64,000 nucleotides of DNA, from the NCBI GenBank assembly GCA_017999985.1, contig JAGNKU010000008.1:1-64000 (forward strand). The letters run 5' to 3'. Positions 1 to 9,670 of this stretch are shown piece after piece. A program made the position numbers and the translations under genes. The notes under the pieces were generated by a model, which saw nothing but the letters and a program-made list of their open reading frames with translations, ran no database searches and had not been told where the DNA came from. The stretch is from Phycisphaerae bacterium (GTDB lineage: Bacteria; Planctomycetota; Phycisphaerae; UBA1845; Fen-1342). Position 1 is the first letter of the stretch, and each line of letters starts with the position of its first letter.

Positions 1-146
1 ATCCGTTCGTGCTGGCGCTCACCAACCCGGCTGCGTACGCGGGGCAGTTCCCGAGTTGCAACATCATGAACGGCGACATCAACGGCGACGGGTCGGTCGG
101 CTTCGGCGACATCAACCCGTTCGTGAATCTGCTGACAACGCCGTAA
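1..146 (+). CDS. 3' end of a dockerin-tailed secreted protein (partial)
   Basis: Only the last 47 codons are inside the window, read from base 3 to the TAA at 144-146. The visible part is almost entirely a C-terminal tail: a hydrophobic PFVLAL helix end, a short Cys-containing linker, then GDINGDGSVGFGDINPFV. That is an EF-hand-like calcium loop (D-x-N-x-D-G) followed by a short helix, as in one half of a type I dockerin. The same FGDINPFV signature ends the protein at 27230-29548, so this is probably a shared C-terminal tag of secreted proteins in this genome. Nothing can be said about the catalytic or structural part, which lies upstream of the window. Confidence 0.8.
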   Translation, partial: PFVLALTNPAAYAGQFPSCNIMNGDINGDGSVGFGDINPFVNLLTTP

Positions 147-164
147 GCGCCGGCGCCTGATCAT

Positions 165-207
165 GGGGATAGGCTCGATCGCATGACGAGCGCGCCTATC
201 CCCTTTT
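165..207 (+). terminator. Intrinsic terminator
   Basis: GGGGATAGGC at 165-174 is perfectly complementary to GCCTATCCCC at 194-203 (10-bp stem, 19-nt loop). It is followed at once by TTTT at 204-207. It lies 18 bp after the stop codon of the partial gene and ahead of the AsmA-like gene, so it separates two transcription units. Confidence 0.85.
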
Positions 208-274
208 CTATGCCGCCCTTTTCGTGAGCGGTGGGGTGCTTTCCGAAATCGACGCGGCCGGGCAGAATGCGCGG

Positions 275-3200
275 ATGCCGAAGTCGAAGCGAAATTGGCT
301 CCGCTGGCTGATCTGGGGCCTGCTGGGCCTGAGCGCGCTGCTGATGGTCACCTACACCCGGCTGACCGACCCGGCCCGGCTGCGGGCAAGCGTCCTGGCG
401 GCGTTCCAGCGGCTGCCGGTCAAGGGCGTCGATCTCGGCGAGGCGCGTTTTTCACTGCGGCATGGCCTGGAACTGACCGACCTGGTCTTCGATCCGCCGC
501 GGGCCGCCGATGTCATCCGCGGCAACGACGCCGGGCCGCTGCTGCGGATTGGCACCGTGCGGCTGAGCTGCGCGCCGGGGAGCCTGCTGCTGGGGCGCGT
601 TGAGCCGACGCGCATAGAGTTGTCGAACGTCGCCGCCAGCATCGTGTGCAATCCGGGCGGGGAGTCGGACAGCCGCGAGGCGGAGCTGGTCGAGGTGGAC
701 GTGCGCCGGCTGTGGGACCTGCTCAGCCAGAGCGAGCTGCGCCTGCCGGAGTTCGAGGTTGCCCAGGGGGACGTGCAGTTGCTGGTGCGGGAGCGCGGGC
801 GGGCGCAGTTGCTGCAACGGCTGCTGGTGCGTGCCGTCGGCCGTCCCACTGACGATGGGTTCGAGCTGCGCATCGAGCGGCGTCCGTTGGGTGACACGCC
901 GCTGGCCGAGGTGAAGTGGGATCAGCGCAGCGGCGAGCTGACCCTGACCGGCGACTGGGTGGACCTGCGCACCGTGGCGCGACTCATGCCGCCGCGCGCG
1001 GCGGACGCGCTGGCGCGGCTGGACTTGGCAGGCCGCGCGCGGCTCGCAAGGCTCGTGCTGCGCGAGAACACGGACGGGGACGCGACGGCATCTACGGATG
1101 CGCCGATGCAACTGGGCCCGACGGAAGTGCGTCTGGCCGATGTGCGCTGCCGGCTGCCGCTGGATGAGGAAGAGCACGGCGCATCGGACGCCGCCGGCCC
1201 GGGCGAGTGCTATCTGCAGATGGCCCATGCGACGGCGGCGCTGGTCTATCGTCCCGGCGCGGGGGCGATGCCCGGCGTCTGGGAGCTGCGCGCGGAGGGG
1301 CAGCTGCATGCAGCGCCGGCCGTGGTGGAAGTGCACGCGCGCGCGGACGCGCTGCGCCGTCTGTGGCGCGCGCCGGACACGGCGGAGACCGCTGGGCTGT
1401 GCCTCGACGATATCCCGCACGCCGATGTGCAGGTCTCCGGGCTGGAACTGCCGACCGAGCGCACGTTTCCGGCGTTCGTGCACGCGCGGCAACTGCCGGG
1501 CCCGCTGGCGGCGGTGTTTCGTGATTATGTGCCACGTGGGCGGGTGAATCTGCACGTGCGGCTCCTACCTGACGGGGCGTGCGGCGCCGACGGGACGGTG
1601 CTGGCCGGCGCGGGGCGTCTGGAGGCGGAGATAGAAGCGCTGGGGGCCGCCTGTCGCTACCGCCACTTTCCGTATGACTTCGAGGATGCGCGGGGCACGC
1701 TGCGGCTGACGGGGGGCCGCGTGTTGTTCGACAATCTCACCGCCCGGCACGGTGCAGGCCGGATCACCGCCACGGGCGTCGTGAACAACACGCGTTCCTG
1801 GGCCGGGTTCGAACTGTGTTTCCGTGGCCAGGACGTGGCGCTGAACGACGACCTGTACGCGGCCTTGCCGGATAAATACCGGCGGCTGTGGCGCCAGGCG
1901 GCGCCCTTGGGCCTGTGCGATGTGGCGGCAACGGTGGGGCGGCCGGAGGGTTCAGCCGCGACGGGGGCGCTGCCAGCGGACGTCGCGATCGAGGCGCACC
2001 TGTTGGGAGGGAGCTTGGCGCTCGCGCAGGGACGGCGGCTGGATCACGTGGACGGGTGGCTGAACGTGGGCGGCGACGCGCTGCGCGTGCAGAGTCTGCA
2101 CGGCTACGATGGCGATGCCGGCGTGTGGCTGGACGGCGACCTGCGTCTGCGCGACGGCGACACGCAAACCGATCTGCGCGTCGCGGTCAGCGATCTGCCG
2201 CTGGGGCAGAGCACCACGCTGGGGGCGCGGGGGGGCGCCGCCGCGCCGGCGGCGCAGTTCGCCGGGCTTGCCGACGTTGTCGGGCGGATCGCGGGCACAC
2301 CAGCGGAGGGCGCGCGGGAGCAGCACCTGGCCGTGCGGATCAAGACCGGCCGGTTGCATGGCCTGGATGCGGCGCGCGTCTGGGTGGTCGAGCATGGCCT
2401 GGTGTTGGTGCGCGGGACCGCGCGCCGCCTGGTGTCGTTTGTCTGCGCGCAGGGAGCGGACCGGCTGGAGCTCAGTGGCGCGCTGCCGCCGGAAGGCGCC
2501 GCGCCCGGCCCGCTGGACCTGGATGTGCACGCGCAGACGACGGGGCTGCAGGAGCTCTATCCGCAGTTCATTCCGCCGGCGTGGGCGGAGCTGGTGGACG
2601 AAGTGGGGCTGGCGGGCGCCGCGGATGTCACCGTGCGGCTGCGTCGCGAGGATGCCGGCGGCAGTGGTGCGGAGCAGATTGCCGAGGTGACCATGCATGC
2701 CGCGCAGATGCGGGCGCGGTCCCTGCCACTGGCGCTGCGTGACGTGGACGCGGAGGTGGCGCTGTCGCCGGGGCGCTTTCGGGTGGTGCGCGCAGCGGCG
2801 GCGTGTGGTACGGCGGGGAAAGTACTGGTGACGCAACCGCAGGATGGGACCTGGGGCGCGGGGCATCTGGACGCGCTGTTCGACATTGTCGCGGAGCAGA
2901 TGGTGCTGGACGATGCCGCGCGCGCCGCACTGCCGGAGAAGGCTGCGGAGCTGCTGGAGCGGCTGGAGGCCCGCGGCGAGTTTGACGCCTACCTGCCGCG
3001 GGTGCACGTCAGTGGGGCTGCGGAACGCACCTGGCGTCTCGAGGGCCGCCTGCCGCTGCGGAACGCCGCGCTGCAGATGGGGCTCGATCTTCGCCTGACC
3101 GCCGCGCAGCTCTATGGCACGTGCACGATCGGGCCGACGGGCGCGGTCGACCTGGAGGCCCAGTTCGACATCGAGGCGGGGCAGCTCGGCGGGCGTCGCA

Positions 3201-3886
3201 TCGCGCGCTGGGAGGGGCTGCTGCGGCGCGCGGCCGGCGAGCGCTGGGTGGTGCTCGAGAATCTGCAAGGCCAGCTCTGCGATGGCGCGGCCCAGGGGGC
3301 GCTGCGCATCGACCCTCAAACGTCCGACTACGAATTGAGCCTGCGGTTGTACGGCGTCAGCGCGGCCGAGCTCCTGCCACCGCGCCCCGACCGGCCCGAG
3401 CAGCGGCGGCCCGGCCGGATTGACGGCGAAGTCTGGCTGCGCGGGCGCGGCGCGGACAGCGGCAGCCGCCGGGGCGGAGGGCACCTGCGCATCAGCGGCG
3501 CCTCGTTTCTGCAGACGCCGGTGCTGGCATCGATCTTCACGGTGCGGCCGCAGGCGGGGCGCAGCGAGACGGTCGATCAGGCGGACCTGCGCTTCCTGTG
3601 GGAAGGACACGAAGTGTGGCTGGAGCACATCGTGATTGACAGCCGGGACCTGCGGCTGGTGGGCACGGGCACGTGGGACCTGCGCGACGACAGCGTGCGC
3701 ATGACGCTGTGGGGTGCGCGGCCCGAAACCTGGCCGCGCATCTCGGTGCTCACGGAACTGCTGGAGACGGCCGGCCAGGAGCTGATTCAGTATCGCGTGG
3801 ATGGCACGCTGGCCAAGACGCGGGTGACCGCTGAACCGTTATACCGGCTGAACGATGCGCTGCGGCGCGCGCTTGGGGAGCAATAG
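275..3886 (+). CDS. AsmA/YhdP-like large membrane-anchored protein
   Basis: A 1203-aa protein with one N-terminal membrane helix (about residues 10-28, after a basic MPKSKRNWLRW start) and a very long, beta-rich extracytoplasmic region without Cys pairs or enzyme motifs. The C-terminal part (LRLVGTGTWDLRDDSVRM... to the end) resembles the AsmA_2/YhdP C-terminal region. AsmA-like proteins bridge the periplasm and are linked to outer-membrane lipid homeostasis and phospholipid transport; that role here is by family inference. A GTG at 224 gives a longer frame, but the ATG at 275 puts the basic residues and membrane helix at the N-terminus. It stands alone after a terminator and ends 16 bp from the convergent gene at 3903-5591. 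Confidence 0.65.
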   Translation: MPKSKRNWLRWLIWGLLGLSALLMVTYTRLTDPARLRASVLAAFQRLPVKGVDLGEARFSLRHGLELTDLVFDPPRAADVIRGNDAGPLLRIGTVRLSCAPGSLLLGRVEPTRIELSNVAASIVCNPGGESDSREAELVEVDVRRLWDLLSQSELRLPEFEVAQGDVQLLVRERGRAQLLQRLLVRAVGRPTDDGFELRIERRPLGDTPLAEVKWDQRSGELTLTGDWVDLRTVARLMPPRAADALARLDLAGRARLARLVLRENTDGDATASTDAPMQLGPTEVRLADVRCRLPLDEEEHGASDAAGPGECYLQMAHATAALVYRPGAGAMPGVWELRAEGQLHAAPAVVEVHARADALRRLWRAPDTAETAGLCLDDIPHADVQVSGLELPTERTFPAFVHARQLPGPLAAVFRDYVPRGRVNLHVRLLPDGACGADGTVLAGAGRLEAEIEALGAACRYRHFPYDFEDARGTLRLTGGRVLFDNLTARHGAGRITATGVVNNTRSWAGFELCFRGQDVALNDDLYAALPDKYRRLWRQAAPLGLCDVAATVGRPEGSAATGALPADVAIEAHLLGGSLALAQGRRLDHVDGWLNVGGDALRVQSLHGYDGDAGVWLDGDLRLRDGDTQTDLRVAVSDLPLGQSTTLGARGGAAAPAAQFAGLADVVGRIAGTPAEGAREQHLAVRIKTGRLHGLDAARVWVVEHGLVLVRGTARRLVSFVCAQGADRLELSGALPPEGAAPGPLDLDVHAQTTGLQELYPQFIPPAWAELVDEVGLAGAADVTVRLRREDAGGSGAEQIAEVTMHAAQMRARSLPLALRDVDAEVALSPGRFRVVRAAAACGTAGKVLVTQPQDGTWGAGHLDALFDIVAEQMVLDDAARAALPEKAAELLERLEARGEFDAYLPRVHVSGAAERTWRLEGRLPLRNAALQMGLDLRLTAAQLYGTCTIGPTGAVDLEAQFDIEAGQLGGRRIARWEGLLRRAAGERWVVLENLQGQLCDGAAQGALRIDPQTSDYELSLRLYGVSAAELLPPRPDRPEQRRPGRIDGEVWLRGRGADSGSRRGGGHLRISGASFLQTPVLASIFTVRPQAGRSETVDQADLRFLWEGHEVWLEHIVIDSRDLRLVGTGTWDLRDDSVRMTLWGARPETWPRISVLTELLETAGQELIQYRVDGTLAKTRVTAEPLYRLNDALRRALGEQ

Positions 3887-3902
3887 CGTCCGACAGCGGA
3901 CC

Positions 3903-5591
3903 TTACTCGAGGTACCCGAGGTCGCTGAGGCGCTGCTCCAGCACGCGGCGGTCTTCGTCGGTGTAGGCTTCCTCCTCGGCCCGCGGTACGGGCGCGACCG
4001 GCGGTTCCTGCTCGACGACGGGCTCGATCGCGAACGCCTCACGGACGACGCGGCCCTCCATGTCCACCGGCACGCGCAGGCCGAGCGCGGCGAGCGTCGT
4101 GGGCGTGATGTCCACGATGTTGGCGTCGACGCGCGCGCCGCAACGGACGTTGGGGCCGCCCAGCGCGAGGATGCCTTCCACGCGGTGTGTGCCTTCGAGC
4201 CGGGAGGCGTGGCACCAGCGAACGGGCTGGCGCCCGCGGATCTTGCGCACGACCGCGAGGCCCGGGTGCGGGGCCAGCATCAGGTCCGGAAGATTGGGGT
4301 TCACGTCGCGGCTGCAGCCGTACAGCTCTTCGGTCTTGTGTACCTCGGTGAAGATCGGCGTGACCTGTCCGTCGGGCTGGCGGATGGTTTCGCGGCGCAG
4401 CCGGTCGGCCAGCTCGTCGCGCAGGCGTTCGTACTGCGCGGGCGGCACGATGCCCAGCGGCCCGCGGCCCTGCAGATTGATGTACAGATAGCCGTAGATG
4501 CCGGCGTGCATGACGCAGGCGCGGGTCCGGCTCCAGTCGACGGCGAGATCGCGTTCGATGCCGCGGCTGCCCTGCTCGAAGCGCGTGGCGCGGCCCTTCG
4601 TGAGGCGGTGCAGCCAGTGTCCGGCGCGCGTGCGGGCCTGGTCCCAGGGGCTGCGCAGGGCCAGGTAGCCCCAGCGGCTGAGCAGCAGGTTGGGCTGCGC
4701 CTTGCCGTCCAGGCTGCCGTGGCCGTGGTCGGACATGATCAGCACGGTGGCCCCGTTGCGGTGCGCGTACGCGAAGAGTTCGCCCAGTACCTTGTCGAGC
4801 CGCTCGAAGCAGCGCGCGGCGAGCTCGGCCTCGGCGGGGTAGCGCCGGCTGGTGCGTGGATCAAGGTACTTCCAGGCCTTGTGCTGGAGATTGTCGACCA
4901 GCTTGAAGACCGTCATCAGCACGTCCCAGCCGAACTTGTCGCCGCAGTACTCGGTCAGCCGCGCGCCCTGGTCGAAGCTGTTGGCGATGTACTCGAGGTT
5001 GTCTTCGAGTTGCGCCCGCTTGCCGAGGGCCGTCCGACGCCAGTTCGTGCGGTAGTCGTAGGTGGGGATGAGGTGGAAGATCTCCTGCTTCAGCTCCGGC
5101 GGCCAGGTGAATTGCGCGTCGACGCTGGGAGTCTCGAAGCCGCTGATCATGAAGCCGTTGACCGGCTTGGGCGGGTACGTCATCGGCACATTGATGCTGC
5201 CGACGCGCAGGCCCTTTTCGCTGAGGAGCTGCCAGAGCGTCTTCTCGCGGATCTCGTAGGTGCTGTTGAAGGTCAGCGTGTGCGTGGTCGCGTCGTACGT
5301 CTCGAAGTCGAGAATGCCGTGCCGACCGGGGCCCTTGCCGGTCATGAACGTCGTCCAGGCGGCGGGCGTGATGGGTGGCTGGGTGGACTCGAGGACGCCC
5401 CACACGCCGTCGGCAATGAACCGCTTGAGGTGCGGCATGCGGCCGGCGTCGAGGAGGGGATGGAGGACGGCGAAGGTGGCGCCGTCCAGTCCGATAATCA
5501 GCAGGCGATCCGCCACCGACTTCAGCGGCCGCTTCGCCCGCGGCTGGGCGGTCGTCTGTCGCGCGGCGACAAGGGATGAGGTCGTGTCCAT
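3903..5591 (-). CDS. Alkaline-phosphatase-superfamily phosphohydrolase/phosphomutase-like protein
   Basis: A 562-aa protein of the type I phosphodiesterase/nucleotide pyrophosphatase branch of the AlkP superfamily (COG3379-like). Visible signatures are LLIIGLDGATF at residues 30-40 (first metal Asp36), PPITPAAWTTF at 72-82 (nucleophile Thr/Ser region), MSDHGHG at 286-292 (metal Asp and His), and a late GTHR motif supplying another metal His. There is no signal peptide, so it is likely cytoplasmic. Natural substrates of this group are mostly unknown; hydrolysis of phosphodiesters or phosphomutase activity is expected from the fold. It lies 83 bp downstream of rimO on the same strand and may be the last gene of that operon. 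Confidence 0.8.
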   Translation of the reverse strand: MDTTSSLVAARQTTAQPRAKRPLKSVADRLLIIGLDGATFAVLHPLLDAGRMPHLKRFIADGVWGVLESTQPPITPAAWTTFMTGKGPGRHGILDFETYDATTHTLTFNSTYEIREKTLWQLLSEKGLRVGSINVPMTYPPKPVNGFMISGFETPSVDAQFTWPPELKQEIFHLIPTYDYRTNWRRTALGKRAQLEDNLEYIANSFDQGARLTEYCGDKFGWDVLMTVFKLVDNLQHKAWKYLDPRTSRRYPAEAELAARCFERLDKVLGELFAYAHRNGATVLIMSDHGHGSLDGKAQPNLLLSRWGYLALRSPWDQARTRAGHWLHRLTKGRATRFEQGSRGIERDLAVDWSRTRACVMHAGIYGYLYINLQGRGPLGIVPPAQYERLRDELADRLRRETIRQPDGQVTPIFTEVHKTEELYGCSRDVNPNLPDLMLAPHPGLAVVRKIRGRQPVRWCHASRLEGTHRVEGILALGGPNVRCGARVDANIVDITPTTLAALGLRVPVDMEGRVVREAFAIEPVVEQEPPVAPVPRAEEEAYTDEDRRVLEQRLSDLGYLE

Positions 5592-5674
5592 GTCAGCAGC
5601 CTTCCTGCCGGTGTTGCCCGGTCTCGCACCAACAGCATACCGGTTTTTGCCGGGCTGAGTAGGGCCCGGTCACA

Positions 5675-7078
5675 TCAGGCGAGCGGCAGCCGCGGCTGTT
5701 CCGGCGCGACGATCAGGTCGTAACCGGTGGTGTCCACGCACCGCACGGGCACATAATCACCCGGTGCATGGCCGCTCGCGGGCAGAATGCTCACCGCGTC
5801 CACCTCGGGGGCCTGTCCAGCGTGTCGCCCCACGCAGCGCTCGGCGCTCCGTTCGTCAATCACCACGTCCAGCCGCGACCCGATTCGACGCCGGGCGGCG
5901 GCAAACGCGACTTCCTGCTGCGCCAACATCAAACGCGCGTGACGTTCCTGCTTGACCTGCTCTTCGAGCTGGCCCTTCATCCGGCCTGCCGGTGTATCCG
6001 ACTCGCGCGAATACATGAATGTTCCCACGGCGTCGAAGCCGAACGCACGCACGAAGCGCAGGAGCTCTTCGAACTCCGCGTCCGTCTCGCCGGGGAACCC
6101 GACGATGAACGTCGTGCGGATCGTCACGCCGGGAATCCGCCGGCGGAGCTTGTCGAGTAGATCCTCCGTTCGGCGGCGCGTCACGCGGCGGCCCATGGCG
6201 CGCAGCATCCGGTCGTTGATGTGCTGCAGCGGGATGTCGATGTACTTCACAATGCGTTTGCACTCGGCGATCGCTTCGATCATGGCGTCGGTGAAGACCG
6301 AGGGATAGACGTACATCAGGCGCAGCCAGCGCGCCCCGTCGCAATCCGTGTCCAGTCGCCGCAGCAGCCCGGACAGGCCGCGCTCATCGCCGCGGTCCTC
6401 GCCGTAGCTCGTGGTGTCCTGCCCAATCAGGATCAACTCGCGCACGCCGTCGGCGATCAGCTCGCGGCATTCGGCGACGAGTTCGTCCGGCGTCTTGCTG
6501 TGCATGGGGCCGCGGATCGCCGGGATCGTGCAGAATGTGCATTTCTGATTACACCCCTCGCTGAGCCGGACGTAGGCGTAGTGGCGGGGCGTGAGGCGCA
6601 GGCGGCCCTCGTCCGACCAGGGTTGCGGGTGGTAATCGCCGAGGTACAGGTCGAGGTCGGCGTCGCGGGCGTGTCGCCAGACGGCGCGCACGATGTCATC
6701 GCGGTTGTGCACGCCGACGAGCGCGTCAATCTCCGGTACGGCGACGCGCAGTTGTTCGCCGTCGCGCTGCACCAGACAGCCGGCGACCACGATCCGCCGG
6801 AGCTCGCCGCGCCGCTTGCGCTCGGCCAGTTCACGGATAACGGCGAGTGCTTCCTGTCGCGCGGATTCCAGGAAGCCGCAGGTGTTCACGACGATCGTGT
6901 CGGCGGCCGACTCGTCGCCGCTGATGACCGCGCCCGACTCGGCGAGCTGCCCCAGCATCTTCTCCGAATCGACCAGGTTCTTCGCGCAGCCCAGGGACAC
7001 GAAACCGACCACGGGCGCGGGGGATCCGCGTAAGCGAGCTGGTCGCGGAGCTGGGTTACGCTTGGTTCGCTTCTTCAT
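5675..7078 (-). CDS. rimO: Ribosomal protein S12 methylthiotransferase RimO
   Basis: A radical-SAM methylthiotransferase that adds a methylthio group to the conserved Asp of ribosomal protein S12. The 467-aa protein has the MTTase N-terminal domain with three cluster cysteines (Cys31 in SLGCAKN, Cys67, Cys101), the radical-SAM CX3CX2C at 176-183 (SEGCNQKCTFC), and a C-terminal TRAM region. SLGCAKNLVDSE points to RimO rather than MiaB. The start at 7078 (MKKRTKRN) was chosen because its ATG overlaps the TGA of the upstream membrane protein by 4 bp; the frame is open for 70 more codons upstream, but that stretch is low-complexity Arg-rich shadow. The ATGA overlap implies translational coupling. 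Confidence 0.95.
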   Translation of the reverse strand: MKKRTKRNPAPRPARLRGSPAPVVGFVSLGCAKNLVDSEKMLGQLAESGAVISGDESAADTIVVNTCGFLESARQEALAVIRELAERKRRGELRRIVVAGCLVQRDGEQLRVAVPEIDALVGVHNRDDIVRAVWRHARDADLDLYLGDYHPQPWSDEGRLRLTPRHYAYVRLSEGCNQKCTFCTIPAIRGPMHSKTPDELVAECRELIADGVRELILIGQDTTSYGEDRGDERGLSGLLRRLDTDCDGARWLRLMYVYPSVFTDAMIEAIAECKRIVKYIDIPLQHINDRMLRAMGRRVTRRRTEDLLDKLRRRIPGVTIRTTFIVGFPGETDAEFEELLRFVRAFGFDAVGTFMYSRESDTPAGRMKGQLEEQVKQERHARLMLAQQEVAFAAARRRIGSRLDVVIDERSAERCVGRHAGQAPEVDAVSILPASGHAPGDYVPVRCVDTTGYDLIVAPEQPRLPLA

Positions 7079-8796
7079 TCCAGAACACGCACGATGACGA
7101 GGTTCGGGTAGTTCGGAAACCGGCGCTCCGGACGCACGCCGGCCGCGTGCTCCGCGTCCGCCAGGGCGTCGAAACGCGCCAAGCCCAGGCGGCCGGCGTA
7201 GTAGGCGGCGTGCATCTCGCTGAGCCGGTCGTGCCAGATGATATACACGATGCCGATGCGACGGCATTCGACGAGGACATCGGGCCACGTTTGCCCGCCG
7301 ACGTCTTCATAGCTCACGAAGCGGTCGCGCGGCTCGCATCCGGCGTACAGCCGCAGCAGGCCCGGGTTGTCGCAGAGCACGCGGGCGGAGGTTGGCGTGT
7401 GGTCGCGGATCCAGCGCGCGGCCTCGACCACGTTCTTCATGTCCTGACCGGTCCCGAGTAGGGCGGCGCCGGTCTGGATGCGCAGCGTCAGGAGCAGCGC
7501 CAGTGCGATCAGGAGCACCACCTGTCCCACGCGTTGCCGTCGCAAGAGCAACGGGGCGGCCCAAACGGCGCTGAGCGCGACCAGGGCGGGCAGGCCGACG
7601 CGCCCCAGCAACCGCTCTGCACCGCCGGCTGCGGTCGCGAACGCCTGCGCTTCGGTGAGCAGGGCGGACGCCAGGGCGATGCCCAGTACGATCAGCAACC
7701 ATTGTCCAACGCGCGGCGGCAACCCGCGCCGCTTGAGCCGCACGACCACGATGCTCAAGCCCGCGCTGGCGAACAGGATCAGTAGCGGCGCCATCGGATA
7801 GCCGTAACGATCCATCCTGTACGCGTAGAGCGCGTGCACGATGAGGTAGCCGGCGAGCGCAAACATGGCTGTAACCGCGACGCGGTCGCGCGCCCGAATG
7901 CGCACGACGGCCCCGCACACCGCCGCGAGCACGGGCACCACCAGCAGCGCGAAGCGCGCCGGGTTTTCCATGCTCGCCAGCCAATCCGGCAGCCGCAGTG
8001 TCGCGAACTCGAAGCACGTCCGCGCCACGATCGCGAGTGCCCAGCCCGGATCGAACGCCGGCCGCGCGGCCATCTGCGTCAAGTAGTGGTCCTTCCAGCC
8101 GGGCGTCCAGGTCACGGCCGTGAGTCCCAGCCAGATCAGCAGCGGCGCGGCGGCCAGGACGCAACTGAGCATGACTCGCTGCCACGGGCGTCGACGCAGG
8201 AGGTCAGCGACGCCCAGGCCCACAATCAGCCCGGCGACGTCGTAGCGCGTCATAATCGCCACGGCGGCGATCACGTATGGCCAGGCTCCGCCGCGCGGCG
8301 CGACCAGCAGCGTCAGGAGCACCAGCGTGATCAGGAGCGGTTCCAGGATCACATGCGCCGTGCAATACAGGCCCATGGGCAGCAGCAGGAACCAGACCGC
8401 GGCCCACCGTGCAGCCGATCCGAACCAGGTGCGACCGATCAGGTAGATTAGGACGGCGTTGAGTGGCAACAGCAGGGCATTCAGCCACTCCGCGACAACG
8501 AGCCCGGCCGCCTCGACGGGCAGCAGGCGACCGAGGGCCGCGATCAGCACGGGATACACCGGCGCGCGCGTCAACGTCGGCGGCAGCTCACCACGTAGCA
8601 AGGCGCTGCCTGCATCGACAAAGCTGGGAAAATCCGCGTGCGGCATGGCGAAATGGCCACGGCACGCCAGCCCGACGACCAACCCCAACGCGGCCAGGGC
8701 CAGCACGTCATGCCGACATACGACCGCCGCGCGGCGGGCGGGTGCGGCCTCCTGGTTGGGCGGCGTGGGAGCGGGGCTGGGCGCAGTGGTTTCCAT
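7075..8796 (-). CDS. Polytopic GT-C-type glycosyltransferase-like membrane protein
   Basis: A 573-aa integral membrane protein with roughly ten hydrophobic segments between residues 30 and 450, then a soluble C-terminal domain (about 450-573). After the first helix a loop reads HADFPSFVDAGSALLRG then RAPVYPVLIAAL. This matches the acidic first extracytoplasmic loop and R-x-P-x-Y-P motif of ArnT/PMT-like GT-C glycosyltransferases (RgtA/B/C/D-like), which transfer sugars from polyprenyl-phosphate donors at the outer face of the membrane. The acceptor cannot be told from sequence. It starts 24 bp after the CPBP protease gene and overlaps rimO by 4 bp, so the three are probably co-transcribed. 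Confidence 0.7.
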   Translation of the reverse strand: METTAPSPAPTPPNQEAAPARRAAVVCRHDVLALAALGLVVGLACRGHFAMPHADFPSFVDAGSALLRGELPPTLTRAPVYPVLIAALGRLLPVEAAGLVVAEWLNALLLPLNAVLIYLIGRTWFGSAARWAAVWFLLLPMGLYCTAHVILEPLLITLVLLTLLVAPRGGAWPYVIAAVAIMTRYDVAGLIVGLGVADLLRRRPWQRVMLSCVLAAAPLLIWLGLTAVTWTPGWKDHYLTQMAARPAFDPGWALAIVARTCFEFATLRLPDWLASMENPARFALLVVPVLAAVCGAVVRIRARDRVAVTAMFALAGYLIVHALYAYRMDRYGYPMAPLLILFASAGLSIVVVRLKRRGLPPRVGQWLLIVLGIALASALLTEAQAFATAAGGAERLLGRVGLPALVALSAVWAAPLLLRRQRVGQVVLLIALALLLTLRIQTGAALLGTGQDMKNVVEAARWIRDHTPTSARVLCDNPGLLRLYAGCEPRDRFVSYEDVGGQTWPDVLVECRRIGIVYIIWHDRLSEMHAAYYAGRLGLARFDALADAEHAAGVRPERRFPNYPNLVIVRVLE

Positions 8797-8820
8797 GCGT
8801 CTACGCCTTGAAGGCTGCGA

Positions 8821-9567
8821 TCAGCCGGGGCTGCTGCGTAGCCACACCAGCAGCATGTTGTACGCGGCGTGGCTGCCCGCGGCCACGCCCAGCCCGCGGC
8901 CGAGGAAGACTACCGCCAGGTACACGCCGGCCGCCGTCTTGAACCAAAACGGCTTCCAGGCGGGCGCTTCCGAGCCCAGCGGGGCGAAATGGCAGAGCGC
9001 GAAGAGGATGGCGCCCAACGCGACGGCGACCCACACAGCCGCCGGGCGCGGAATTCGCAGTAGCTCGACTGCCAGCCACGTGAGCCCGCTTAGCAGCAGC
9101 ATCCGGAACACCAGTTCCTCGTAAATGCCGGCGCCGAGTGCGTCGCGCAGCCGGGCGGCGGGCGGGGCCTCAAAGAGGGCGCTCAACGCCAGTAGCGGCA
9201 GGGCCAGCAGCGCACATTCGAGCACCATCGCCGGGAAGACCGACCAGCGCACGCGCCAGCGATCACGCCGGAACTTGTGCGCCACCAGCAGGGTGATGAC
9301 CAGCACGATCGGTGGCAACCATGCGCCGACGAACCCGAACCAGCTCAGCAGATCCTGGATCACGCCGTGAGCCAGCAGCTCGCTGCCCGGCGCGGTGCCA
9401 CCGGCGGGTCGCGCGGCGCCGAGCTCATACCAGAGCACGAACGGTGCGAGGAAGATGAGGCTGTGGAGGGGGCGGCGTGAGAATCGCAGGTAATGCTGCC
9501 AGCGCCGGCGCTCCCGTGGCGAAAGCGATACGCTCGGCAGCCACCGCAATCCCAGTCCGTCGGCCAT
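8821..9567 (-). CDS. CPBP-family intramembrane metalloprotease
   Basis: A 248-aa membrane protein with the CAAX-protease/bacteriocin-processing (CPBP, Abi) signature: motif 1 EELVFR with Glu150-Glu151 and Arg155, motif 2 FALCHF with His193, and a late N-M-L motif near the C-terminus. These residues form the membrane-embedded glutamate/histidine site of Rce1-like proteases. The substrate is unknown. The start at 9567 (MADGLGLRW) was preferred to an ATG-less upstream stretch in which the frame stays open but is Pro/Arg/His-rich and unlike protein. It is the first of three closely spaced genes (protease, GT-C protein, rimO). Confidence 0.85.
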   Translation of the reverse strand: MADGLGLRWLPSVSLSPRERRRWQHYLRFSRRPLHSLIFLAPFVLWYELGAARPAGGTAPGSELLAHGVIQDLLSWFGFVGAWLPPIVLVITLLVAHKFRRDRWRVRWSVFPAMVLECALLALPLLALSALFEAPPAARLRDALGAGIYEELVFRMLLLSGLTWLAVELLRIPRPAAVWVAVALGAILFALCHFAPLGSEAPAWKPFWFKTAAGVYLAVVFLGRGLGVAAGSHAAYNMLLVWLRSSPG

Positions 9568-9670
9568 TACGCCATTATCGCGCCATTGGTCGGCTTTGGG
9601 TACCCCGCGACCACTGTCATTCCGGCTGGGATGGGGTCGCGCGGAGGGTAGTGACGGGTGGCGGTGCGGG

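Noticed and set aside
1952-3628. 558-codon open frame antisense to the AsmA-like gene
   Set aside because: Same reason: Arg/Gln/His/Pro-rich composition typical of GC-driven antisense frames, no start context, no domain.
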